DNA of 64,000 nucleotides from Streptomyces sp. NBC_00457 (GCF_036014015.1 NZ_CP107905.1:2914001-2978000); one strand, 5' to 3'. Positions 45,556 to 56,967 are shown, counted from the first letter of the stretch. Made by a program: numbers and translations. The notes: generated by a model not told the origin, from the sequence alone.

Positions 45556-48428
45556 GGGGTTCCTCCTGGTCGAGCGGCTTGATCGGCGGCGGGGTCGAGC
45601 AGTTCCGCGAGGTGCAGGGCGCGGATGCCCCGGTCACCGGCGAGGTGATCGATCTGGGTGGCGCAGCTGAAGCCGTCGGCCACGACGACGGCCGGTGCGT
45701 CCGGGGCGATGGCGTCGAGGCGGGGCTTCAGGGCCAGGTCGGCGACGGCCATCGACGTGTCGTAGTGCTGCTCCTCGAAGCCGAAGTTCCCGGCGAGTCC
45801 GCAACAGCCCTCGGCCTCGTCGACCTTCCGTACGCCGAGGCGGCCGAGCAGGTCGCGGGGGTGGCGGCCCTGGAAGGTGGCGTACTCGTGGCAGTGGGTC
45901 TGCAGGACGACGTTGTCCGGCAGTTCCGGTGGGGTCCAGTCCGGCGCGGCGAGGTCGGTCAGGGCGCCGGTGAGGGTGTGGACGCGGGCCGCTACGCGTT
46001 TGGCGGCTTCGGTGCCGAGCAGTTCGGGCACGTCGCGTTTGAGGGCGGCGGCGCAGCTGGGTTCGGCGACGACGATGGGCCGGTCGTCGCCGTTGTCGAG
46101 GTGGGCGACCGTGCGGGCCATGATGCGGCGGGCGGTGGACAGTTGCCCGGTGCTGACCCAGGTCAGGCCGCAGCAGAGGCCGTCATGAGCGGTGCAGGGG
46201 ATGCCGGCGTCGGCGAGGACGCGGCTCGCGGCGCCCGCGACCTCGGGGCGGAAGGCGCGGGTGAAGCTGTCGACGAAGAGCAGGGCCTTGGCCGGTGCTT
46301 CCGTCTTCGCCGCCCGCAGGACCTCGCGGCGTGCACGCCGGGAGGCGAAGGCCGGGATCCGGCGCTTCGTGGTCACGCCGCCGAGCCGGGCGAGCAGCTT
46401 GCCGGCCGGTCCGCGCAACAGCGCGTTGAGGGGGCGGGCGGCGTAGCCGGCGAGGGCGGAGGTGAGAGGCAGCCAGCCCAGCGAGTAGTGGGAACGGGGC
46501 CGGAGCCTGCCCTTGTAGTGCTGGTGCAGGAACTCCGCCTTGTACGTGGCCATGTCGACGCCTACCGGGCAGTCGCTGGAGCACGCCTTGCAGGACAGGC
46601 ACAGGTCGAGGGCGTCGCGTACCTCCGTCGAGCGCCAGCCGTCCTGGACGGTCCCGCCGCGCACCATCTCCTGAAGCAGGCGGGCCCGGCCCCGGGTGGA
46701 GTCGTTCTCCTCGCCCGTGGCCCGGTAGCTGGGGCACATCACGCCGCCCGCGTCGCTGCGGCAGCGGCCGACGCCGACGCAGCGGCGTACGGCGCCCGTG
46801 AAGCCCTCTTCGTCGTGCGGGAAGGTGAACGTCGTTTCGACGAGCGGGAGTTGGCGCAGTGCCAGGTCGGCGTCGAGCGGGGCCGGGGCCACGATGACTC
46901 CGGGGTTGAGCAGCCCCTCGGGGTCGAAGATTTCCTTGAAGGCGGCGAACGTCCGGATCATGCGCCCGCTGTACATGATCTCCAGCAGCTCACCACGCGC
47001 CCGCCCGTCCCCGTGTTCGCCGGACAGCGTGCCGCCGTGCTCGACGACCAGGGCGGCGGCTTCGGTGAGGAAGCGGCGGGTGGCGGCCCGGCCGGTGTCC
47101 GTGGCCAGGTCGAAGTCGATCCGTACATGGACACAGCCCGCGCCGAAGTGGCCGTACAGCACACCGGTCAGATCGTGGGAGGCCAGCAATTTCCTGAAGT
47201 CCCGCAGATAGGCGGCCAGGTTCTCGGGCGCGACCGCCGCGTCCTCCCAGCCGGGCCAGGACTCCCCGCCGTCGACGAGACGGGCGGCGAGCCCGGCCCC
47301 GTCCTCGCGGACCCGCCACAGCGAGCGCCGCTCGGCCGGGGTCTCCACGACCCGACCCCCGGTCATCCGGCCCTGCGCCTTGAGCACGTCCAGCAGTTCG
47401 GCGGCGCGGGCGTCGACCGCCGCCTGGTCGTCGCCGTCGAGTTCGACATACAGCCAGGCCCGTCCCTCGGGGAGCCCGGTCACGGAGTCCGGTCCGCGCC
47501 GGGCGCGCATGGTGGCGACGATCGCCTCGTCCATGCCCTCCACGGCGGTGGGGTGCCGGCGCAGGATCTCCGGTACGTCCTCGGCGGCGTCGACGACATC
47601 GTCGTAGCCGAGGGTGAGCAGTGCCGATGCCGGTGCGGTCGCCACCAGGCGGACCGTCGCGGCGGTGACGACCGCGCAGGAGCCCTCGGTGCCGACCAGG
47701 GCGCGGGCCAGGTCGAAGCCGTGCTCGGGCAGCAGGCGGTGCAGCTGGTAGCCGGAGACCTGGCGCGGGATGCGGCCCAGTTCGGTGCGGATGGGTGCCA
47801 GGTTGGCGTCGATCAGGTGGCGTACGTCCGCTTCGAGGCGGGCGATCCGTTCTGTGTCCGCGGGGTCCATCGGTCGCAGCCCCGTGCGGTCGGCGACGGC
47901 TCGCACGCCGTCGGCCGTCACGATCTCCAGTGCCTCGATGTGGGTACTGGTGCGCCCGTGCCGCACCGAGCGGTTGCCGCACGCGTCGTTGCCGATCATG
48001 CCGCCGAGGGTGCAGCGGCTGTGGGAGGAGGGGTCGGGGCCGAAGGTGAGCCCGTGCGGGGCGGTCGCGTCGCGCAGCGCGTCCAGGATCACTCCGGCCT
48101 CGACGCGTGCGGTGCGCGCCACCGGGTCGATGTCGAGGATCCGGTTCATGTACCGGGAGAAGTCCAGGACTACGCCGGGTCCGACCGCGTTGCCCGCCAT
48201 GCTCGTACCGCCGCCGCGCGCGGTGACCGGAACGCCCGTCTCCCGGGAGGCCCGCAGCACCGCGACCACGTCGCCGGCGCTGCGGGGGAAGGCCACGGCC
48301 CGTGGCGGAACCCGGTAGTTGGAGGCGTCGTAGGCGTAGAGGCCGGTGGCGCCCGGGCCGGTCTCCACCCGCAGGCCGGGGGCGGTCTCGGTGAGCCGGG
48401 CGGTCAGCCGCGGGAGGGTGTCGCTCAT
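45552..48428 (-). CDS. Fused FAD-linked oxidase and iron-sulfur dehydrogenase (D-2-hydroxyacid type)
   Basis: A 958-residue fusion. Residues 1 to about 530 are a GlcD-like FAD-binding oxidase (vanillyl-alcohol-oxidase fold, TARGGGTSMAGNAVG pyrophosphate loop, GTLSGEHGDG substrate block). Residues about 560-650 hold a ferredoxin-like cluster region with Cys-rich motifs (GVGRCRS, LCLSCKACSSDCPVG), and the C-terminal part is a CCG-type domain (GLCCGLTW and GCCGLAGNFG). Such enzymes oxidise D-lactate, D-2-hydroxyglutarate or glycolate and pass electrons to the quinone pool. Its place between gabT and gabD, coupled to both by ATGA overlaps, suggests a hydroxyacid produced during GABA or 5-aminovalerate breakdown. 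ATG 48428. Confidence 0.9.
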   Translation of the reverse strand: MSDTLPRLTARLTETAPGLRVETGPGATGLYAYDASNYRVPPRAVAFPRSAGDVVAVLRASRETGVPVTARGGGTSMAGNAVGPGVVLDFSRYMNRILDIDPVARTARVEAGVILDALRDATAPHGLTFGPDPSSHSRCTLGGMIGNDACGNRSVRHGRTSTHIEALEIVTADGVRAVADRTGLRPMDPADTERIARLEADVRHLIDANLAPIRTELGRIPRQVSGYQLHRLLPEHGFDLARALVGTEGSCAVVTAATVRLVATAPASALLTLGYDDVVDAAEDVPEILRRHPTAVEGMDEAIVATMRARRGPDSVTGLPEGRAWLYVELDGDDQAAVDARAAELLDVLKAQGRMTGGRVVETPAERRSLWRVREDGAGLAARLVDGGESWPGWEDAAVAPENLAAYLRDFRKLLASHDLTGVLYGHFGAGCVHVRIDFDLATDTGRAATRRFLTEAAALVVEHGGTLSGEHGDGRARGELLEIMYSGRMIRTFAAFKEIFDPEGLLNPGVIVAPAPLDADLALRQLPLVETTFTFPHDEEGFTGAVRRCVGVGRCRSDAGGVMCPSYRATGEENDSTRGRARLLQEMVRGGTVQDGWRSTEVRDALDLCLSCKACSSDCPVGVDMATYKAEFLHQHYKGRLRPRSHYSLGWLPLTSALAGYAARPLNALLRGPAGKLLARLGGVTTKRRIPAFASRRARREVLRAAKTEAPAKALLFVDSFTRAFRPEVAGAASRVLADAGIPCTAHDGLCCGLTWVSTGQLSTARRIMARTVAHLDNGDDRPIVVAEPSCAAALKRDVPELLGTEAAKRVAARVHTLTGALTDLAAPDWTPPELPDNVVLQTHCHEYATFQGRHPRDLLGRLGVRKVDEAEGCCGLAGNFGFEEQHYDTSMAVADLALKPRLDAIAPDAPAVVVADGFSCATQIDHLAGDRGIRALHLAELLDPAADQAARPGGTP

Positions 48429-49693
48429 CGTGCCGCTGGTCCCGAGGTGCCGACTTCCACCGCGGTCGCCCAGGCCTGGAGGCCCTCGTCCACCGCCGCC
48501 TCGTCGATGACGAGCGCCGGGATCATGCGGACGACCTGGTTCCAGGCCCCGCACAGCAGCAGGAGCAGGCCCTCGTCGACGGCGGCGCGCTGCACGCGGG
48601 CGGCGGTGTCGGGGTCGGGGCCGCCGTCCTCGGTGACGAACTCGGTGGCCAGCATCAGTCCGAGGCCCCGTACGTCGCCGATGCCCGGGGTCCGGTCGGC
48701 GACCGCCTCCAGACCGGCGCGCAGCCGTGCGCCCATCGCGTCGGCGTTCGCGACGAGCTTCTCGTCGCGTACGACGTCGAGGGTGGCGCAGGCTGCCGCG
48801 CAGGCGACGGCGTTGGCGCCGTACGTGCCGCCCTGCGAGCCCGGCCACGCCTTGGTCATCAGCTCCTCGGAGGCGGCGATGCCGGAGATCGGGAAGCCGC
48901 TCGCCAGGCCCTTGGCGGTGACGAGGATGTCCGGGGTGATACCGAAGTGGTCGTGGCCCCAGAACCGGCCGGTGCGGCCGACGCCGGTCTGCACCTCGTC
49001 GAGGATGAGGAGGAAGCCGTGGCGGTCGGCGCGCTCCCGCAGGCCCTCCATGAAGGCGCGGTTCGCGGGGACGTAGCCGCCCTCGCCGAGCACCGGCTCG
49101 ACGATGATCGCGGCTGTGTCGGCGGGCGAGGAGATCGTCTGGAGGGTGTAGTCGAGCTCCTTCAGGGCGAAGCTGGTCGCGGTGTCCTCGTCCCAGCCGT
49201 AGCGGTAGGCCGTCGGGAAGGGGGTGACGACCACGCCGCTCATCAGCGGGGAGAAGCCGGAACGGAAGCGGGTGCCGGACGTGGTCATGGCGGCGGCGGC
49301 GACCGTACGGCCGTGGAAGCCGCCGTGGCAGACGACGACGTTGGGACGGCCGGTGGCCTGGCGGGCCAGCCGCAGCGCCGCCTCGACCGCCTCGCTGCCG
49401 GAGTTGGTGAAGAACAGGCTGTCCAGACCGGCCGGCAGTACCTCGCCGAGCTTCTCGACCAGTCGGCGCAGGGGCTGGTGCATGACCGTCGTGTACTGGC
49501 CGTGGATGAGCGTGCCGACCTGTTCCTGGGCCGCCGCCACGACCTTGGGGTGGCAGTGGCCGGTGCTGGTGACGCCGATACCGGCGGTGAAGTCCAGGTA
49601 GCGGCGGCCGTCCTCGCCGTAGAGGTGGACGCCCTCGCCCCGGACCGCCGTCACGGGTGTGGCCTGGCGAAGGTGCGGCGACAGTGCGGTCAT
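48425..49693 (-). CDS. gabT: 4-aminobutyrate-type class III aminotransferase
   Basis: A 422-residue PLP enzyme. The Schiff-base Lys is in LVTAKGLASGFPIS, the PLP-pairing Asp in LILDEVQTGVGRTG, and CHGGFHGRTVAAAA forms the cofactor-phosphate block; the sequence resembles GABA/acetylornithine aminotransferases. It would remove the gamma-amino group of GABA (or a related omega-amino acid) to give succinate semialdehyde for the dehydrogenase two genes on. ATG 49693 has CGGGAGA upstream. It is divergent from the PucR regulator gene. Confidence 0.9.
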   Translation of the reverse strand: MTALSPHLRQATPVTAVRGEGVHLYGEDGRRYLDFTAGIGVTSTGHCHPKVVAAAQEQVGTLIHGQYTTVMHQPLRRLVEKLGEVLPAGLDSLFFTNSGSEAVEAALRLARQATGRPNVVVCHGGFHGRTVAAAAMTTSGTRFRSGFSPLMSGVVVTPFPTAYRYGWDEDTATSFALKELDYTLQTISSPADTAAIIVEPVLGEGGYVPANRAFMEGLRERADRHGFLLILDEVQTGVGRTGRFWGHDHFGITPDILVTAKGLASGFPISGIAASEELMTKAWPGSQGGTYGANAVACAAACATLDVVRDEKLVANADAMGARLRAGLEAVADRTPGIGDVRGLGLMLATEFVTEDGGPDPDTAARVQRAAVDEGLLLLLCGAWNQVVRMIPALVIDEAAVDEGLQAWATAVEVGTSGPAAR

Positions 49694-49952
49694 GTTCGTC
49701 TCCCGGCGGGGTCGGCGGTCTGCTCCGGTCTTACTGAGCATCTCCGCGGACCAGGGCAGGGCCAACGCGCGATCTGTCCGGCCGGGACGCGGTATCCGGA
49801 CGTTGTGTCAGGCATACGGGGCCCTGTACCCCGCCCGGTCCGCCTCGCCGCCGCCGTCTGCGGCCTCTTGCGCAGGTCAGCGGTGCTTGTCAGAGTGACA
49901 GGGCACGTCCCGAGCTCTCGGGGGTCGCGAGCAGGGACCCCATGGAGGCACC

Positions 49953-51638
49953 GTGAGCGAGAACCACCACACGGCTCCAGGGCCTGACGCCTCGGATCCG
50001 GGACCGGCCATGGATGCCATCGGCCGCCCGCTCACCGTGGCCGACGTGCTCGCCCTTCCCGTTCTGGCCGCCGGACAACCCCAGGTCGTCACCGGCACAG
50101 CACGGCTCGACCGGCCCGTGCGCTGGGTCCACATCACCGAGCTGACCGACCCCGCCTCCTTCCTCAAGGGCGGCGAACTCGTCCTGACGACCGGCATGCC
50201 GCTGCCCGAGGAACCGGCCGGTGTACGCCGCTACGTCGACGAACTCGCCGACATCGGCGCGGCGGCGCTGGTCATCGAACTGGTCCGCCGCTACCACCGC
50301 CCGCCCGACGCCCTGGTCCACGCCTGCCGGGCCCGCGGTCTGCCCCTCGTCACCCTGGCCAAGGACGTCAACTTCCTGGAGGTCACCCAGGTCGTCCACG
50401 CGTTCATCCTCGGCAACCAGGCCGAGGTGATGCGGCGGACCCAGCGCGTCCACGAGGCGTTCACCGCCCTCACCCTGCGCGGCGCCGTGCCCGAGGACGT
50501 CGTACGCGCCGCCGCCGAGATGAGCGGCCACACCGTCGTGCTGGAGAACCTGGTGCACCAGGCACTCGTCTGCGAGCCCTCCGGCGACACGGTCGAGGCG
50601 GCGCTCACCGACTGGGAACAGCGCTCCCGGGCGACACCGCCCGCCGACCACACCACCGTCTCCGGCCCCGAGGGCTGGCTCGTGGCACCGGTGGAGTACC
50701 AGGGCGAACGGTGGGGCAGGGTCGCCATGCTCCCGAGCCCACTCGGCCGTGCCTCTCCGTCCACCCTCGGCCGGTTCCGCCCCGAGGACGTCACGGTCCT
50801 GGAGAGAACCGCGATGGCCCTCACCATCGCCCGCCTCACCCACCCCACCCCCTGGGAACGCACCGCACACCGCGGCGTCCTGCGCGACCTCGTCGAACAG
50901 CGCCACCGCTCGCCCGCCGACGCCGAGGCGCAGGTCGCCGCGCTGGGCCTGCCCACCAGGGACGCCCGTTTCATCGCCGTGCTCGCGGACGTCCGCCCCG
51001 AGGAAGACACGGCGAAGGCTGAGGAACTCCTCTCCGAGGAGCTGAGGAAGAAGGGAACGCAGGCCCTCGTCGGCCTCCTCGGACCGACCCGTCTCGGCGT
51101 CCTGCTGTCCCTGCGCGCCGACCAGCCGTGGCGCCCCGTCGTCGAACACCTCGGCCGCACCGCACTCGAGCTGGTGCCGGGGACAACGGTGAGCGTGGGC
51201 AGCGAGGCGACCGGCCTCCCCGCCGTCGCCCGTTCCTTCCGAGAGGCGACCCGCGTCGCCGAAGCCACCGAGCCCGGCCGGCCGCTCCCGCCGGGACGCT
51301 CGTACCACGAACGATCCGACATCGGCCTGCGCCGCCTCCTCTTCGCCCTCCGCGAAGACCCCCGGATCCAGGACTACGCCGAACGCCGGCTCGGCCGGCT
51401 CGCCGACCACGACACCCGCCACGGCACCGATCTGCTCACCACCCTGCGCCACTACCTGGACGCGGCAGGCAACAAGACGGTGGCCGCCCGCTCCGGCGGC
51501 CTGTCCCGCGAGACCGTCTACCAACGGCTGCGCACCATCGAGCGGATCCTCGACTGCGACCTCGAGTCGGGCGAAGAGCGCACCGAACTGCACGTGGCAC
51601 TCACAGCGCTCGACGTCTTGCGGGTCGGGCAGGCATGA
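49953..51638 (+). CDS. PucR-family transcriptional regulator
   Basis: A 561-residue regulator. The N-terminal purine-catabolism (PucR) domain spans about residues 28-150 (LTVADVLALPVLAAG; LTTGMPLPE), a GAF-like middle follows, and the C-terminal HTH_30 domain carries LLTTLRHYLDAAGNKTVAAR and ETVYQRLRTIERIL. Members often activate amino-acid or purine catabolic operons; here it is divergent from gabT, 259 bases away. GTG 49953 has GGAGG upstream. A strong terminator hairpin follows the gene. Confidence 0.93.
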   Translation: MSENHHTAPGPDASDPGPAMDAIGRPLTVADVLALPVLAAGQPQVVTGTARLDRPVRWVHITELTDPASFLKGGELVLTTGMPLPEEPAGVRRYVDELADIGAAALVIELVRRYHRPPDALVHACRARGLPLVTLAKDVNFLEVTQVVHAFILGNQAEVMRRTQRVHEAFTALTLRGAVPEDVVRAAAEMSGHTVVLENLVHQALVCEPSGDTVEAALTDWEQRSRATPPADHTTVSGPEGWLVAPVEYQGERWGRVAMLPSPLGRASPSTLGRFRPEDVTVLERTAMALTIARLTHPTPWERTAHRGVLRDLVEQRHRSPADAEAQVAALGLPTRDARFIAVLADVRPEEDTAKAEELLSEELRKKGTQALVGLLGPTRLGVLLSLRADQPWRPVVEHLGRTALELVPGTTVSVGSEATGLPAVARSFREATRVAEATEPGRPLPPGRSYHERSDIGLRRLLFALREDPRIQDYAERRLGRLADHDTRHGTDLLTTLRHYLDAAGNKTVAARSGGLSRETVYQRLRTIERILDCDLESGEERTELHVALTALDVLRVGQA

Positions 51639-51652
51639 AGGGGCAACTGCCT

Positions 51653-51682
51653 GGGCCGGCCGCCGCGTACGGCGGCCGGCCC
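51653..51682. terminator. Bidirectional hairpin between pucR and carbonic anhydrase genes
   Basis: A perfect 13-bp stem, GGGCCGGCCGCCG and its complement, with a four-base CGTA loop. It lies between two convergent stops and would serve both. Confidence 0.85.
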
Positions 51683-51690
51683 ACGCTGCA

Positions 51691-52464
51691 TCATGCGGAC
51701 GGCGCGCCGGTCAGGACCTCCACCCGGCCGGTGTCGAGCGAGTAGTAGGCGCTGACGACGGCCAGCTCGCCCTTCTTCACCAGCGGGGCGAGATCGGCGT
51801 TGGAGCGCAGATCGGCGGAGGTCTGCTTGATGTGGACGCGGACCATGGCGTCCACCGGGTCGGCGTGCTTCTCCTTGGAGACCACCTCGTACGCCGGGCG
51901 GAGGGCCTCGGCGATCGACTGCAGGTTGCCCGGCAGCGGCTTGTCGTCCTTGAGCGCCGTGTACGCCGCCTTGACCGCACCGCAGCGCTGGTGCCCGAGC
52001 ACGACGATCAGCGGCGTCCCCGAGGTCATGGGCCCGTACTCCACGGAACCAGTGACCACCGGGGCGACCACCTGCCCGCCGGTGCGCATCACGAACAGGT
52101 CCCCGAGCCCCGTGTCGAAGATCAGCTCCGGCGGCACCCGGGAGTCGATGCAGGAGAGGATCACGCCGTACGGGTCCTGCTCCTCGGCGACGAAATCGCG
52201 CCGCCCGGGATCCCGGTCGGGGTGCTGCAGAGCCCCGTCCACCCAGCGCTCGTTGCCCTCCATCAGCCGCGCGAACGCCGCCCAAGGAGAGCCGGGGGGT
52301 GCGCTCGTGGAGGGTGAGGGGGTCGCCGCCGCCGCTCCCACGGCCGTCGTCTTCTCCGCGGTCTTGCTGTCGTCCTTCGACGAACAGCCGGTTATCAGAG
52401 CCGCGGTGGCCAGCAGCCCTCCGGTGAGAACGGCTCTGCGCTGCGGTTGCCGGGCAAGGCTCAT
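51691..52464 (-). CDS. Exported beta-class carbonic anhydrase lipoprotein
   Basis: A 257-residue protein with a twin-arginine/lipoprotein signal (QRRAVLTGG, then lipobox LITGC) and a Ser/Thr/Ala-rich spacer of about 40 residues. The mature part is a beta-class carbonic anhydrase: zinc ligands Cys in SCIDSRVPP, and His and Cys in VLGHQRCGAV. It interconverts CO2 and bicarbonate. Exported, membrane-anchored beta-CAs are less usual than cytosolic ones. ATG 52464 has GAAGGG upstream. It converges on the PucR gene. Confidence 0.88.
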   Translation of the reverse strand: MSLARQPQRRAVLTGGLLATAALITGCSSKDDSKTAEKTTAVGAAAATPSPSTSAPPGSPWAAFARLMEGNERWVDGALQHPDRDPGRRDFVAEEQDPYGVILSCIDSRVPPELIFDTGLGDLFVMRTGGQVVAPVVTGSVEYGPMTSGTPLIVVLGHQRCGAVKAAYTALKDDKPLPGNLQSIAEALRPAYEVVSKEKHADPVDAMVRVHIKQTSADLRSNADLAPLVKKGELAVVSAYYSLDTGRVEVLTGAPSA

Positions 52465-52687
52465 GGGGTTCTGCCCTTCTGACGTGTCTGACGTGGTGCG
52501 ATCGGGGTGGCTGATGCGACGGTGTCGCATGGCCGGTTAACGCCCGTACAGCGCTGAGGAAGTGCACGAGAAGCGCGCGTCCAAATCACGGAGAGTCGCC
52601 AGAACAGCTCGTGTGGCGCACCAACTTCATGAAGCGCCGACCCGAACGGGTGCCGGGGGCCCTGGTGAAGTCGCGTACGGTTCGGCA

Positions 52688-52756
52688 GCGCCCCAAAGGG
52701 GCGCGGGGCTGTATCTATATGCGGCTCCGCCGCGTGGGCGCGACCAGCCACAACGG
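52688..52756 (+). repeat. Streptomyces interspersed palindromic repeat, copy 2
   Basis: Same element order as copies 1 and 3, in plus orientation: GCGCCCC/GGGGCGC hairpin (52688-52704), GGGGCTGTAT, GCGGCTCCGCCGC hairpin and GTGGGCGCGACCAGCC. It lies in the gap after the UvrA-like gene, near its 3' end. Confidence 0.8.
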
Positions 52757-52798
52757 ACCCGCAGCCGACGAGCTGCCCCTCCCGCGGAGCGCACCGCC

Positions 52799-55174
<2,376 letters not shown>

Positions 55175-55202
55175 GCCCCTTAATCGTATATCTGCAACGC
55201 CC

Positions 55203-55252
55203 GTTGAGACTTTCCCCGAAGACCCCCAGGCCGTGTGCGCTAAAGTCTCAAC
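55203..55252. promoter_or_regulatory. Perfect inverted repeat between uvrA-like and tioE-like genes
   Basis: Arms GTTGAGACTTT (55203-55213) and AAAGTCTCAAC (55242-55252) are perfect over 11 bases, 28 bases apart. The second arm ends two bases before the GTG of the TioE-type gene, so the repeat covers that promoter. It is a likely binding site of the double-MerR regulator, in the 79-base divergent gap. Confidence 0.75.
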
Positions 55253-55253
55253 C

Positions 55254-55991
55254 GTGGATCGTCTGCGCCCCGTCGACCTCGCCCGCGAGCACGGCATCTC
55301 GACCCAGGCGGTCCGCAACTACGAGCGCGACGGCTGCATCCCGCGCGCCGAGCGCACCCCGTCCGGCTACCGGACCTATACCGAGTCACATGCGGCCGCC
55401 CTCCGCGCCTACCTCGCGCTCGTCCCGGCGCACGGTTACGCCGTGAGCGGGCAGATCATGAGGTCGCTCAACACGGGCGAACTCGACGCCGCGCTGACGG
55501 CCGTGGACCGCAGTCACGCGCAGCTGCTCCGCGACCGGGAAACCCTGGACGCGGTCGCCCAGGCCGTCGAGCACCTGACCACGGGCCCGGACACCGCCCC
55601 GGCCACCGCGCCGCACATCCCCGCAGCCACCGAGCCCCTCAGCGTCGGCGAGCTGGCACACCGCCTGGGCGTCACCGCAGCGACCCTCCGCAACTGGGAA
55701 GTCGCGGGCATCCTCGCCCCCGACCGCGAGCCGATCACCGGACACCGCACCTACGGCCCCGCCGACATCCGCGACGCCGAACTCGCCCACCTCCTCCGGC
55801 GGGGCGGCTATCCGCTGGACCACATCTCCACCGTGGTCCAGCAGATCCGCACCGCCGGCGGCACCCAGGCCCTGTCCGCGGCCCTCGACGACTGGCGGCA
55901 CAGACTCACAGCCCGGGGACTCGCAATGCTGGACGCGGCGGCCCGCGTCGCTCAGTACGTGGAAGCGCCCCGAAGGGGCGCGGGGCTGTGA
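55254..55991 (+). CDS. TioE-like transcriptional regulator with two MerR domains
   Basis: A 245-residue regulator with two MerR-type helix-turn-helix domains. The first (about residues 3-70) reads VDLAREHGISTQAVRNYERDG and the second (about 125-190) LSVGELAHRLGVTAATLRNWEVAG. The tandem arrangement is that of TioE, encoded by the thiocoraline cluster. GTG 55254 was chosen because it immediately follows the inverted repeat and the domain begins at once; an ATG further upstream would run through the operator. The last eight codons (VEAPRRGAGL) lie within copy 3 of the interspersed repeat, so the C-terminus and stop appear to be supplied by the repeat. Confidence 0.9.
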   Translation: MDRLRPVDLAREHGISTQAVRNYERDGCIPRAERTPSGYRTYTESHAAALRAYLALVPAHGYAVSGQIMRSLNTGELDAALTAVDRSHAQLLRDRETLDAVAQAVEHLTTGPDTAPATAPHIPAATEPLSVGELAHRLGVTAATLRNWEVAGILAPDREPITGHRTYGPADIRDAELAHLLRRGGYPLDHISTVVQQIRTAGGTQALSAALDDWRHRLTARGLAMLDAAARVAQYVEAPRRGAGL

Positions 55992-56032
55992 CAATTTGCG
56001 GCTCCGCCGCGCGGGCGCGACCAGCCACGACG
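55965..56032 (+). repeat. Streptomyces interspersed palindromic repeat, copy 3
   Basis: Same element order as copies 1 and 2: GCGCCCC/GGGGCGC hairpin at 55965-55981, GGGGCTGT, then GCGGCTCCGCCGC and GGGCGCGACCAGCC. It overlaps the last codons of the TioE-like gene and lies before the convergent VOC gene. Confidence 0.8.
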
Positions 56033-56080
56033 GCGCCGCAGACGAAAGACGGCCCAACCCCACGCTTCTAGCGGAGCGCT

Positions 56081-56881
56081 TCAGCTCGGGTTGGTCGGCG
56101 TGAGCACCACGAAGTCCGCGTTCGCCGGGTCGAGGCAGACGGCCAGCCGGCCAACCCCCTCCGCGTCCTCAGGCCCCATCTGCACGCTCCCGCCGTTCTC
56201 CGTGACCTTGGCAACCGCGGCGTCACAGTCGGCGACGGCGAACACCGGGTGCCAGTACGGCCGTCCGTCCGCCAGGGCGAGGCTCTCCTTGGGGAGTTCC
56301 ATGAGGCCGCCGTGCATCCGCTCCTCGGGCTGCCCCGCAGGGGTGATGAGGGCGTACGTACCCCCGCCGCCCGGCAGTTCCATGTCACTGAACTGCCAGC
56401 CGAAGACACCGCCGTAGAACTCCTTCGCCGCCCCGGCGTCGCTCGTGTACAGCTCGGTCCAGGACAGCGAGCCCGGCTGGTCCACCAGCTCGACGCCCTT
56501 GTTCGTGCCCGGCTGCCAGACAGCGAACTGGCCGCCCAGCGGATCGCTGTACTGCGCCATGCGGCCCCACTCGTCGAGGTCCATGGGCGCGACCCGCACC
56601 GTGCCGCCCGCGCTCCGCACGGCCTCGGTGGTGGCGTCCGCGTCGGCGACGCAGTAGTAGATCATCCAGGCCGGGCGCGCGCCCTCCTCGGTGAGCTTGC
56701 CGAGTCCGGCGACGATCTTGCCGTCTCTCCGGAACATCCCGCCTTCCATGTCCCCGCCTTCCCCCATGGACTCGTAGTCCCACCCGAGCACGGCGCCGTA
56801 GAACGCCGCGGCGGCCGGGACATCGGGGGCACCGAGGTCGAGCCAACAGGGCGAGCCGGGGACGAAATCTGTGGTGATCAC
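56081..56881 (-). CDS. VOC-superfamily protein with two glyoxalase-like modules
   Basis: A 266-residue protein of two consecutive vicinal-oxygen-chelate modules, each opening with a WLDLGAPDVPAAAAFYGAVLGW or WTELYTSDAGAAKEFYGGVFGW strand-helix pattern, typical of Streptomyces VOC proteins of unknown role. Family members bind metals or small molecules and give resistance or perform isomerisation. GTG 56881 has GAAAGGGA upstream. It converges on the TioE-like gene. No catalytic assignment is possible from sequence. Confidence 0.88.
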   Translation of the reverse strand: MITTDFVPGSPCWLDLGAPDVPAAAAFYGAVLGWDYESMGEGGDMEGGMFRRDGKIVAGLGKLTEEGARPAWMIYYCVADADATTEAVRSAGGTVRVAPMDLDEWGRMAQYSDPLGGQFAVWQPGTNKGVELVDQPGSLSWTELYTSDAGAAKEFYGGVFGWQFSDMELPGGGGTYALITPAGQPEERMHGGLMELPKESLALADGRPYWHPVFAVADCDAAVAKVTENGGSVQMGPEDAEGVGRLAVCLDPANADFVVLTPTNPS

Positions 56882-56967
56882 GGTGATTCCCTTTCGCAGA
56901 ACCTGTGTGGCCCCAGCGTGACATCCACCAATGACACTCGCCCCTCGGCCGGTCCGCCCAAATGGGC

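Noticed and set aside
45543..49076. 1,177-codon plus-strand frame
   Set aside because: It is antisense to the FAD/FeS dehydrogenase and gabT genes; its composition (Gly/Arg/Val/Asp-rich) is that of a high-GC shadow frame.
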